Below are positions 1 to 5,045 of a DNA stretch of 6,303 bases, piece after piece. Each line of letters opens with the position of its first letter. Position 1 is the stretch's first letter. The notes beneath the pieces were generated by a model. It saw only the letters and a program-made list of their open reading frames with translations, was not told the origin of the DNA and did no database searches. The stretch is from Methanoregula sp. UBA471 (lineage in GTDB: Archaea; Halobacteriota; Methanomicrobia; Methanomicrobiales; Methanospirillaceae). Position numbers and translations under genes: made by a program. The stretch is from positions 4,220-10,522 of the forward strand of contig DADT01000034.1 in NCBI GenBank assembly GCA_002495065.1. The letters run 5' to 3'.

Positions 1-41
1 GCTTTCGAGGCTACCGCCTTCCCGGGCTAGACTACCTCGGC
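1..41 (-). tRNA. tRNA-Ser (anticodon CGA), 5' half only
   Basis: Read on the minus strand from 41 down to 1, this is the first 41 nt of a tRNA. The acceptor 5' strand is GCCGAGG, followed by T8 and A9. The D arm GTCT...AGGC has the A14 and G18-G19 expected of a D loop. Next come G26, the anticodon-stem strand GTAGC, the loop CTCGAAA, and the first two bases (GC) of the opposite strand. U33 is followed by CGA, which reads the serine codon UCG. The variable arm, T arm, 3' end and any intron at the usual archaeal site after position 37 lie outside the window. The type rests on the anticodon alone, because the long variable arm and discriminator base of tRNA-Ser cannot be seen. Confidence 0.88.
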
Positions 42-73
42 AACCGGTTCTGATATTTTTTTCATCAATTGCT

Positions 74-84
74 CTAATAGTTAT
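74..84 (-). promoter_or_regulatory. weak candidate TATA box for the tRNA gene
   Basis: On the minus strand ATAACTATTAG is centred about 38 nt upstream of the mature tRNA 5' end. Transcription would then start about 12 nt before the tRNA. The match to the archaeal TATA consensus is poor. The A-rich AAAAAATATC nearer the gene is too close to the mature end to place a start site upstream of it. This call rests on spacing only. Confidence 0.25.
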
Positions 85-191
85 CTGAATCCCCTGCAGC
101 GATAGATCGTTTTGTGTTGATCGATGGCTGACAGGTAATCCGGGTCCCCATCTTCTGGAATTCGGATATTTTCAGCTAAAGAGAACACCAC

Positions 192-228
192 AAAAACAGG
201 GTGGAGGAGGATATTGACGATCCTCTTC
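192..228 (-). terminator. hairpin plus T5 run downstream of the thermosome gene
   Basis: Positions 204-212 and 220-228 form an inverted repeat around a 7-nt loop, with GAGGAT/ATCCTC as its perfect 6-bp core. Read on the minus strand, the hairpin begins 17 nt after the thermosome stop codon. A T5 run (192-196) follows the hairpin after about 7 nt. Archaeal RNA polymerase mainly terminates at T-rich tracts, so the T run and the T-rich sequence after it may do the work, with the hairpin helping or protecting the 3' end. The outer part of the stem pairs better in plus-strand RNA: the 206/226 pair is G-U there and an A-C mismatch on the minus strand. Confidence 0.45.
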
Positions 229-245
229 GATTCCTAGTGTATTTC

Positions 246-1850
246 TTAATATGCAGGCAGAGCACTGCCCGGGCCTGGTGATTTTGACTGGGTGATCATC
301 ATGTCATCGACGCGGATGAGCATGACTGCAGTCTCAGAAGCGCTCTGGATTGACTGACGTTTTGATCTGAGGGGTTCAAGAACACCCTCTGCGAGCATGT
401 CGGTAATCTTGCCCTCATAGACGTTCAACCCGGCATTCTTCTTTCCTTTTGAGTGCGCATTCTTGAGTTCTACCAGTTTATCAATGGGATTATATCCGGA
501 GTTCTCTGCAAGAGTACGGGGGATGGATTCATATGCTGATGCGTATGCTTCAATGGCAAGCTGGACACGTCCACCGACCGTCGATGCGTAATCCCGGATT
601 TTCATGAGGAGCTCGGTTTCGACTGCCCCGCCACCGACGACATAGGTGCCATCTTCCATTGCGTCCATGACGACGCGTTTTCCATCAACAACTGCCCGTT
701 CGAGTTCATCAAGGAGATAATCGCTTGAGCCGCGAAGCAGGATGGTGATTGACTTGGGGTTTTTGCATCCGGATATCCTGGTGATATTTGCATCAGCATC
801 CTCTTCAACGAGCTCAGCGTATCCCAGATCCTTTCCGGTGAGTGAATCTGGTTTGTTCACGATAGTGGCGTGGAGCGATCGCGCGGCATATTTCATATCA
901 CTTTCCGGCACGTCCTCGATGGCATATATTCCGTTCTTGGCCAGGTAGAACTGGACAGGATCTGCGATTCCCTTCTGGCACAGGAGAACATTCGCACCAC
1001 TCTCAATGATTGCATCGGCAAGTTTTTTGAGGGTGTCTCGTTCCTGCTCGGAAAAGGCATTAATCTGCTCGGCACTCGTGATTTTAATCTTCGCTTTGAC
1101 CTGGGTTTTTGTTATCTCGAGGGGGGTTGCAACCAAAGCAACTTTTGCCTTCGTAACTTTCTTTGGCATACCCTCGCTGACGCGCTTCTTGTCGATGACG
1201 ATACCCCGGATCAGCTCGGCGTCATCCATGGCCTGTCCTTTCTGCTTCTTGATCATTACGTCGTCTTCATCGACCAGGATTTTCCCGTTCGTTTTTTCAG
1301 CAACTGCCATTACTGCGTCAACAATAATCCCGTCGAGCTTGGTTTTTACCGATTCAATCGACTTGCCGGTAATCGCAGTATCCACGATTTTAAAGAGAGT
1401 CTTCCGGTCTGTCGGATCAACATGGAGCGAGAGGCTGTTCACGATCTCAAGAGCTTTTTCCATGCCCATGAGGTATCCCTGGGCGATCACGGTCGGGTGA
1501 ATACCCTGTTCAAGCATACCCTCAGCCTGTTCCATGAGCGCGCCGACAATAATGACTGCAGTGGTGGTTCCATCCCCGACTTCATCGTCCTGGGTACGGG
1601 CAACCTCGATCACCATTTTTGCGCCGGGGTGCTGAACTGCAATTTCCCCAAGGATAGTGGCACCATCATTCGTGATCACAATATCCCCCGTTGAACCGAC
1701 AAGCATCTTGTCCATTCCCCGTGGACCAAGGGTTGACTTGACCGCGCCGGCAATTGCTTTTGCCGCCGCTATGTTCGAGCGCTGGGCTTCTTTCCCGTAA
1801 TTACGCTCTACATTTTCTTTTAATATGATAATTGGTTGTCCAGATTGCAT
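246..1850 (-). CDS. ths: thermosome subunit (group II chaperonin)
   Basis: This is a complete 534-residue subunit of the cytosolic thermosome, the archaeal CCT-like double-ring chaperonin that folds proteins with ATP and a built-in lid. The N-terminal equatorial domain has TLGPRGMDKML (40-50), NDGATIL (61-67) and the nucleotide-binding GDGTTT (92-97). The intermediate and apical domains follow, with the lid region around 240-265. The chaperonin returns to the equatorial fold with the conserved VVDG (387-390), GGGA (406-409) and NPID (454-457) motifs. ATG at 1850 is preceded by GGAGG at 7 nt spacing and a strong TATA box, which fixes the start. Unlike many thermosome subunits, the tail is short (SPGPGSALPAY) with no Gly-Met-rich repeat. 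It lies 80 nt downstream of gfcR on the same strand but has its own promoter. Which paralogue this is cannot be decided from the window. Confidence 0.97.
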   Translation of the reverse strand: MQSGQPIIILKENVERNYGKEAQRSNIAAAKAIAGAVKSTLGPRGMDKMLVGSTGDIVITNDGATILGEIAVQHPGAKMVIEVARTQDDEVGDGTTTAVIIVGALMEQAEGMLEQGIHPTVIAQGYLMGMEKALEIVNSLSLHVDPTDRKTLFKIVDTAITGKSIESVKTKLDGIIVDAVMAVAEKTNGKILVDEDDVMIKKQKGQAMDDAELIRGIVIDKKRVSEGMPKKVTKAKVALVATPLEITKTQVKAKIKITSAEQINAFSEQERDTLKKLADAIIESGANVLLCQKGIADPVQFYLAKNGIYAIEDVPESDMKYAARSLHATIVNKPDSLTGKDLGYAELVEEDADANITRISGCKNPKSITILLRGSSDYLLDELERAVVDGKRVVMDAMEDGTYVVGGGAVETELLMKIRDYASTVGGRVQLAIEAYASAYESIPRTLAENSGYNPIDKLVELKNAHSKGKKNAGLNVYEGKITDMLAEGVLEPLRSKRQSIQSASETAVMLIRVDDMMITQSKSPGPGSALPAY

Positions 1851-1857
1851 AATGGAT

Positions 1858-1862
1858 CCTCC
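1858..1862 (-). promoter_or_regulatory. ribosome binding site of the thermosome gene
   Basis: GGAGG on the minus strand sits 7 nt before the ATG at 1850. It is the strongest Shine-Dalgarno match in the window and supports this start. Confidence 0.8.
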
Positions 1863-1889
1863 GATGTTGTAAAAGGTGGAATTGAACTT

Positions 1890-1899
1890 CTATATAAAA
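1890..1899 (-). promoter_or_regulatory. TATA box of the thermosome gene
   Basis: On the minus strand TTTTATATAG is a near-consensus archaeal TATA box, preceded by a purine-rich AGAAG that could act as the BRE. Its centre is about 44 nt upstream of the ATG. This predicts a start site near 1868 and a leader of about 18 nt that includes the GGAGG. Heat or stress control is common for this gene family, but no specific heat-shock element was recognised. Confidence 0.75.
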
Positions 1900-1918
1900 C
1901 TTCTGTGTTTAGCTCTGG

Positions 1919-1923
1919 AAAAA
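1919..1923 (-). terminator. T-tract after gfcR, possible operon terminator
   Basis: On the minus strand TTCTTTTTCC begins within 10 nt after the gfcR stop, with a T5 run at 1919-1923. Archaeal termination can be driven by such tracts without a hairpin, and none is obvious here. The next gene has a separate TATA box 20-30 nt further on, which fits a transcript ending here at least in part. Confidence 0.35.
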
Positions 1924-1930
1924 GAATTGA

Positions 1931-2539
1931 TCAGTCGATACGGGATATTTTGAAGAGCGAATAGACCGGAACTCCATCAATATCCTTGATACCGCGCTTG
2001 TCAAATATAACCCAGATTGCGACCGGTATTGCATTATGTTTTTTTAAATATTTCACCACTTCCCGCATGGTGTTTCCCGAAGTTATCGTATCATCGACGA
2101 TGATGCAATGCTCCCCGCCGATAGCGGCAAAATTCCCGCTGATCGATCCCATTGGGCGCTCGCTCTGGTTCTGCTTTGCCGGATGATAAATCGCAAGTTT
2201 TGCCGCTTCCTGCACTGCAATGACCGTCGCAAGCGGAACTCCGGAAAGAGAAATACCGACGATTACACCCGCAGCTGGCGATGAAACATCCTCATCCGGC
2301 TGGTCTCCATAGTATCTCTGGAGCATCATCAATGCCGTTTCTTCAAGCAAAGGTGCGGAGCTGCTGACGGCCGTCCAGTCGATGTGAACATCTTTTGGGG
2401 CAGCGGTGCCTTTAACTTGGGTAAGCAGCCAAGTCACGGTTTCCATGGAAAGTGACAGTTCATCTGCAATCTGACCAGGACTATGTCCTTCAGCAAGGAG
2501 CATTTTCGCCCTGTTGATCAGATCGTCAAGGGAAGACAT
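1931..2539 (-). CDS. gfcR: GfcR-type PRTase-domain transcriptional regulator (PyrE-like)
   Basis: This protein joins an N-terminal helix-turn-helix to a type I phosphoribosyltransferase domain. It belongs to the archaeal group once annotated as orotate phosphoribosyltransferase-like and now called GfcR, which in haloarchaea regulates sugar-degradation genes. Numbered from ATG 2539 (202 aa), the DNA-binding part is the segment GHSPGQIADELSLSMETVTW at 18-37. The PRPP loop IIVDDTITSGNT is at 146-157 with both acidic residues present. An in-frame ATG at 2560 directly abuts the nob1 stop and would add MPANLFS. The shorter start is preferred because GfcR-like proteins usually begin just before the LDDLI segment, and because a TATA-like box lies 26 bp upstream of it. 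Neither start has a Shine-Dalgarno site. It is the last gene of the prs operon. Ligand and targets here are inferred, with PRPP the likely effector. Confidence 0.88.
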   Translation of the reverse strand: MSSLDDLINRAKMLLAEGHSPGQIADELSLSMETVTWLLTQVKGTAAPKDVHIDWTAVSSSAPLLEETALMMLQRYYGDQPDEDVSSPAAGVIVGISLSGVPLATVIAVQEAAKLAIYHPAKQNQSERPMGSISGNFAAIGGEHCIIVDDTITSGNTMREVVKYLKKHNAIPVAIWVIFDKRGIKDIDGVPVYSLFKISRID

Positions 2540-2560
2540 GGAAAAAAGATTCGCTGGCAT

Positions 2561-2569
2561 CTATTTAAG
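2561..2569 (-). promoter_or_regulatory. candidate internal TATA box for gfcR at the end of nob1
   Basis: On the minus strand CTTAAATAG, preceded by purine-rich AAAAGAAAA, overlaps the last codons and stop of nob1. Its centre (about 2565) is 26 bp from the ATG at 2539, the usual archaeal distance from TATA box to transcription start. A transcript from here would begin at that ATG and be leaderless. The motif also encodes the Lys-rich NOB1 C-terminus, so it may be coincidental. Confidence 0.4.
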
Positions 2570-3016
2570 TTTTCTTTTAATTATTGAACCGCAGATGAGA
2601 CATTCCCCGTCATGATCGAAATATCTGCCACAGCCGCTGCAGCGATATTTCCAGTAAATGCGTTTTGCCTTTCGCTGGATGATAGGGGTGGTTTGCACAC
2701 CCAGAACACTTGCAACATTCTGGATAGCGAAGTCATCGGTCAAAAGTACTGCCTCGAGATCCAGAGCAAGGGCAAGAATGTCACAGTCAGTACCGGAGAC
2801 TATACCGGCATCACCGCTCTTTCTGGACGCGGCTTTTACTTTTTCAATATTTTCTGCTGATGGTACGGCAAGCATGAGCCCTTGTGCACACAGCACATCA
2901 AACCGGCTCTTTGAACGCAGATCCCTGAGCTCATCAATAACGGACCGGGTCGTATACAGATCCCCGTCAACAGTCAGATCAGAAAAAAAGAACGAAGTGT
3001 CGAGGATCCATCTCAT
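2561..3016 (-). CDS. nob1: NOB1 family PIN-domain endoribonuclease, rRNA maturation
   Basis: This 151-residue protein has the usual archaeal NOB1 architecture: a PIN nuclease domain followed by a zinc ribbon. NOB1 cuts the 3' end of pre-16S rRNA in the late small-subunit precursor. Likely metal-binding acids are D6 in ILDTS, E29 in VIDEL, D77/D79 in GTDCDILALA and D94/D95 in LLTDDFAI. The C-terminal ribbon is C126-x2-C129 and C139-x2-C142 (YRCSGCG, CLICG), followed by a basic tail KRKLK that could contact RNA. The start is ATG 3016. It overlaps the rtcA stop as ATGA, has GGAG 8 nt upstream, and places the first PIN strand right at the N-terminus. An upstream ATG at 3085 would add 23 non-homologous-looking residues. 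The 4-nt overlap with rtcA implies coupled translation. Confidence 0.92.
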   Translation of the reverse strand: MRWILDTSFFFSDLTVDGDLYTTRSVIDELRDLRSKSRFDVLCAQGLMLAVPSAENIEKVKAASRKSGDAGIVSGTDCDILALALDLEAVLLTDDFAIQNVASVLGVQTTPIIQRKAKRIYWKYRCSGCGRYFDHDGECLICGSIIKRKLK

Positions 3017-3996
3017 ACAGAAAACTCCAGGGGAATGCCGTGATGTATTGTTATCTCGTATCCAAACCTGGAAAGGAGCCAGCACACAGTTTCAGCATGG
3101 GATGTCAGCGTGCTGGTGGAAAACGAGCCCCCGAACAGTGCAAGTGGAACGAGCAGCTGATCCGACAGGTGAATATCCACGGTGCCCGGATTTTTGATCT
3201 CAGCGAGCAGGGCGTTTGCGGCGCTCCTGCCAACCTCTTCAGCAGGAAGACCCCGTTTACCGAGTGCAATCCCCCCCTTGGCTCCCTTACATACCGTGCA
3301 GGAACTTCCGGTACTTGGGCCGGTGCGGTGGTCCAGGCTGATTGTGCAGGGTTCTCCAGGCCATAAAGACAGGCGGGCATCAGCAGCGGATGCCTGACGT
3401 TGCGTGACATGATCGGGCAGGTTGGATGAACAGGAAAAAATGCAGCAGGGATGGTCTTTGTTATCTTCAGGGACTACGGGTAACATGTTCTTTCGCTCCA
3501 CTCTGACGGTCACCTCCCCACCTCCCTCCGGGAAATATCCCCGTTTGAGGATATTCAAAACTATTTCAGCGCCGGAGGATCGCAGAACGGACCCAAGAAC
3601 ATGGTCAAGGTAGTCGATGGTCGGGCTCCTCGGAACTTCGGTCCCCCCGGTAATATGAAGTATTCCGCCAGCACACAACGCTACGGGGAGCCATGCCTGG
3701 ATCACGAGCGGGATGCTCCCGGCAGTTCCAACTGTCACGGAAACCTCGCGACATTTCAGATGCTGCGGGCAAAATACAATTGTACCGGAACCCGGAGAGT
3801 TGCCCCTGCACTCGGCATCACAGGCAAATGCAACTGCCTTAATGGCAGCAATATGCTGGGCTGCCAGCCCCTTTTTCTCTCTTGATGCCCTGATCCGGGT
3901 GATTGTTACCGGCTCACCCGAAATCGCAGACAGCGCCACGGCATTCCGGACAAGTTGTCCTCCCCCCTCACCAAATGAACCGTCGATATTCAACAT
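3013..3996 (-). CDS. rtcA: RNA 3'-terminal phosphate cyclase
   Basis: RtcA uses ATP to convert an RNA 3'-phosphate to a 2',3'-cyclic phosphate through RNA-adenylate and enzyme-adenylate intermediates. This copy is 327 residues, near the usual family length. It has the N-terminal signature DGSFGEGGGQLVRNA (5-19), the RASREKKGLAAQH segment (37-48), GGTEVPRSPTIDYLD (117-131) and YFPEGGGEV (154-162). The C-terminal block HLSDQLLVPLAL (276-287) is followed by TSHAET, in which H300 is the expected adenylation histidine. The signature starts right after ATG 3996, so the start is secure although no clear Shine-Dalgarno site is present. The gene overlaps the prs stop by 7 nt and nob1 by 4 nt. It holds 12 cysteines, several in close pairs (59/63, 76/82, 184/185/189, 233/236). 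Its physiological RNA substrate in archaea is not known. Confidence 0.93.
   Translation of the reverse strand: MLNIDGSFGEGGGQLVRNAVALSAISGEPVTITRIRASREKKGLAAQHIAAIKAVAFACDAECRGNSPGSGTIVFCPQHLKCREVSVTVGTAGSIPLVIQAWLPVALCAGGILHITGGTEVPRSPTIDYLDHVLGSVLRSSGAEIVLNILKRGYFPEGGGEVTVRVERKNMLPVVPEDNKDHPCCIFSCSSNLPDHVTQRQASAADARLSLWPGEPCTISLDHRTGPSTGSSCTVCKGAKGGIALGKRGLPAEEVGRSAANALLAEIKNPGTVDIHLSDQLLVPLALFGGSFSTSTLTSHAETVCWLLSRFGYEITIHHGIPLEFSV
3025..3028 (-). promoter_or_regulatory. ribosome binding site of nob1 inside rtcA
   Basis: GGAG on the minus strand lies 8 nt before the nob1 ATG at 3016. It is embedded in the last rtcA codons (Leu-Glu-Phe-Ser-Val). It supports the short start over the upstream ATG at 3085. 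Confidence 0.65.
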
Positions 3997-4838
3997 CTTT
4001 TGAGTTCTGCTGCAATAATATCTGCAGCAGATATTTTACTGCACCCGCGCTCGATGGTATCACTGCAGATCACATCACGGATTCCTGCCGCCATGAGACG
4101 GACATATGCCCCACCGGTAAGCACTCCGTGAACACACACCGCAAATACGTCTTTTGCACCCTGCTGGTAAAGCATTCCGGAAGCAGTGGCGATAGTCCCG
4201 CCGGTTGAGATGATATCATCGACAATAACCACGGATCGTGATGCAGCACATAACTGCTTGGGGGCCATCGTTACTTCTACTCCGCTTATACGGTTCTTTT
4301 CGAGGTGATCAAACTCCCAGCCCCCGGCGGATGCGACCTGCCGGGCAAATATAAGGGCCCCCTCATCAGGAGCAAGAATGAGGGGATTGTCGAGATGTAA
4401 GGTTTTGATATACGAACCGATGTCATGGGCAAGGGAAATATTCCTAGCGGGCACACCGAAATATTTGAGCACTTCTTTTTCATGAATATTGACGGTTATA
4501 ATTTCTGAAACGCCTCTGCTGACTGCCTGTGCAATGGCCCGGGCGCTGACAGGCTCCCCATGCCGGAACCGTTTATCCTGTCGGGCATACCCCATATAGG
4601 GTAAAACGAGCCGGTTTTTTGAGCAGTCACATGCGTCGATTATCAGGAGCAGCTGGACGAGGGCGTCATTATCCACAACGCTTCCGACAATAATGGTCTC
4701 ATCATCCAACTCTCCGGTGATAAGATAGTGCTCGCCGTCAGGAAAACGGGAATATTTTACTTCAACAACTGAAGTCTTCAGTGCTCTGGCAAGGCTGGTG
4801 CCAAGTATTTGGGATTTTTCAGTGCAGATCACTTTCAT
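3990..4838 (-). CDS. prs: ribose-phosphate pyrophosphokinase (PRPP synthetase, archaeal class III)
   Basis: This cytosolic enzyme makes PRPP from ribose 5-phosphate and ATP, feeding purine, pyrimidine, histidine and tryptophan synthesis. At 282 residues it matches the short archaeal form; the Methanocaldococcus enzyme is of similar length, versus about 310-320 for bacterial enzymes. Conserved pieces are RFPDGEHYL (31-39), LPYMGYARQDKRF (79-91), the metal-site region VNIHE (116-120), and the flexible loop LEKNRIS (179-185) with the K-x-R pair. The PRPP loop VVIVDDIISTGGT is at 203-215. The Asn in NIHE, where bacterial enzymes have Asp, is also found in other archaeal Prs and is not a defect. 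The start is ATG 4838, with AGGAAG 6 nt upstream. It is the first gene of the prs-rtcA-nob1-gfcR run, divergent from lonB, and ends 7 nt inside rtcA. Confidence 0.96.
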   Translation of the reverse strand: MKVICTEKSQILGTSLARALKTSVVEVKYSRFPDGEHYLITGELDDETIIVGSVVDNDALVQLLLIIDACDCSKNRLVLPYMGYARQDKRFRHGEPVSARAIAQAVSRGVSEIITVNIHEKEVLKYFGVPARNISLAHDIGSYIKTLHLDNPLILAPDEGALIFARQVASAGGWEFDHLEKNRISGVEVTMAPKQLCAASRSVVIVDDIISTGGTIATASGMLYQQGAKDVFAVCVHGVLTGGAYVRLMAAGIRDVICSDTIERGCSKISAADIIAAELKRC

Positions 4839-4844
4839 GGTATT

Positions 4845-4850
4845 CTTCCT
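4845..4850 (-). promoter_or_regulatory. weak ribosome binding site of prs
   Basis: AGGAAG on the minus strand is 6 nt before the ATG at 4838. It is an imperfect Shine-Dalgarno sequence, but no better start lies nearby. Confidence 0.5.
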
Positions 4851-4881
4851 AAAACCGGGGGTATTGGCGTTTTTTCTTCAG

Positions 4882-4890
4882 AGATTTATT
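4882..4890 (-). promoter_or_regulatory. candidate TATA box of the prs operon
   Basis: On the minus strand AATAAATCT is centred about 48 nt upstream of the prs ATG. It would start transcription near 4860 with a leader of about 22 nt that includes the AGGAAG. The match to consensus is moderate. The dyad at 4892-4908 begins right behind it, where the BRE and TFB would sit. Confidence 0.45.
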
Positions 4891-4891
4891 G

Positions 4892-4908
4892 ACAATAGTA
4901 GGTATTGT
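4892..4908. promoter_or_regulatory. ACAATA-N5-TATTGT dyad, candidate operator
   Basis: Two perfect 6-bp inverted arms, ACAATA at 4892-4897 and TATTGT at 4903-4908, flank the 5-bp spacer GTAGG. The dyad lies directly upstream of the candidate prs TATA box. A dimeric regulator bound here could block or recruit TFB/TBP at the prs promoter. No regulator can be assigned from sequence; GfcR in the same operon is one candidate. Confidence 0.4.
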
Positions 4909-4920
4909 AGTTTTTCGCAT

Positions 4921-4932
4921 TGATTCGAATCA
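4921..4932. promoter_or_regulatory. perfect 12-bp palindrome TGATTCGAATCA, candidate operator
   Basis: TGATTCGAATCA equals its own reverse complement over 12 bp. It lies between the divergent prs and lonB promoters, about 35-40 bp upstream of the prs TATA candidate and 52 bp or more upstream of the lonB ones. It is too short to be an RNA terminator hairpin with a loop, and its position suits a dimer-binding site. The cognate protein is unknown. Confidence 0.4.
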
Positions 4933-4983
4933 GAGTGACTTCTCCGGCAATGAGCAGGCAGTCCAGTGTAATCAGCTGAAAGT

Positions 4984-5012
4984 ACTTAAACTATCATGAG
5001 ACAATTTATATG
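4984..5012 (+). promoter_or_regulatory. lonB promoter region with two TATA candidates
   Basis: Two TATA-like boxes are in tandem. ACTTAAAC (4984-4991), preceded by CTGAAAGT, would start transcription near 5014 and leave a leader of about 32 nt with the whole ribosome binding site. TTTATATG (5005-5012) is closer to consensus but would start near 5034, only about 12 nt before the ATG, and would cut into the GAGGT. The sequence cannot show which is used; both may be. Confidence 0.5.
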
Positions 5013-5030
5013 AAACCCCAAAGGGAAAAC

Positions 5031-5035
5031 GAGGT
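5031..5035 (+). promoter_or_regulatory. ribosome binding site of lonB
   Basis: GAGGT lies 10 nt before the ATG at 5046 and matches the anti-Shine-Dalgarno end of archaeal 16S rRNA over 5 nt. It supports this start over internal in-frame ATGs further on. Confidence 0.55.
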
Positions 5036-5045
5036 ATTTTCGGTA

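Noticed and set aside
42..49. AACCGGTT palindrome next to the tRNA 5' end
   Set aside because: It is only 8 bp, common by chance, and has no clear role in tRNA leader processing.
116..120. Prs residues 117-119 read N-I-H instead of bacterial D-x-H, considered as a lost catalytic residue (coordinates are protein residues)
   Set aside because: Archaeal class III PRPP synthetases such as that of Methanocaldococcus also have Asn here (INPHE), so the residue is normal for the group.
201..281. GTG-started short frame on the plus strand after a GGAGG-like stretch
   Set aside because: The GGAGG forms part of the GTG frame itself rather than preceding it. The frame is 26 codons, overlaps the thermosome 3' end and has no recognisable features.
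870..1694. A 274-codon open frame on the plus strand, antisense to the thermosome gene
   Set aside because: The opposite strand encodes a full-length, motif-complete thermosome. The antisense product has no recognisable domain, is rich in residues expected from reading complementary codons, and has no ribosome binding site or promoter that stands out.
3017..3085. Extended NOB1 start at the ATG at 3085
   Set aside because: It would lie 70 nt inside rtcA and add residues that do not belong to a PIN domain. The ATG at 3016 has a Shine-Dalgarno site and an ATGA overlap.
2658..3197. A 179-codon plus-strand frame across nob1 and the end of rtcA
   Set aside because: It spans two well-supported genes on the other strand and has no family resemblance.
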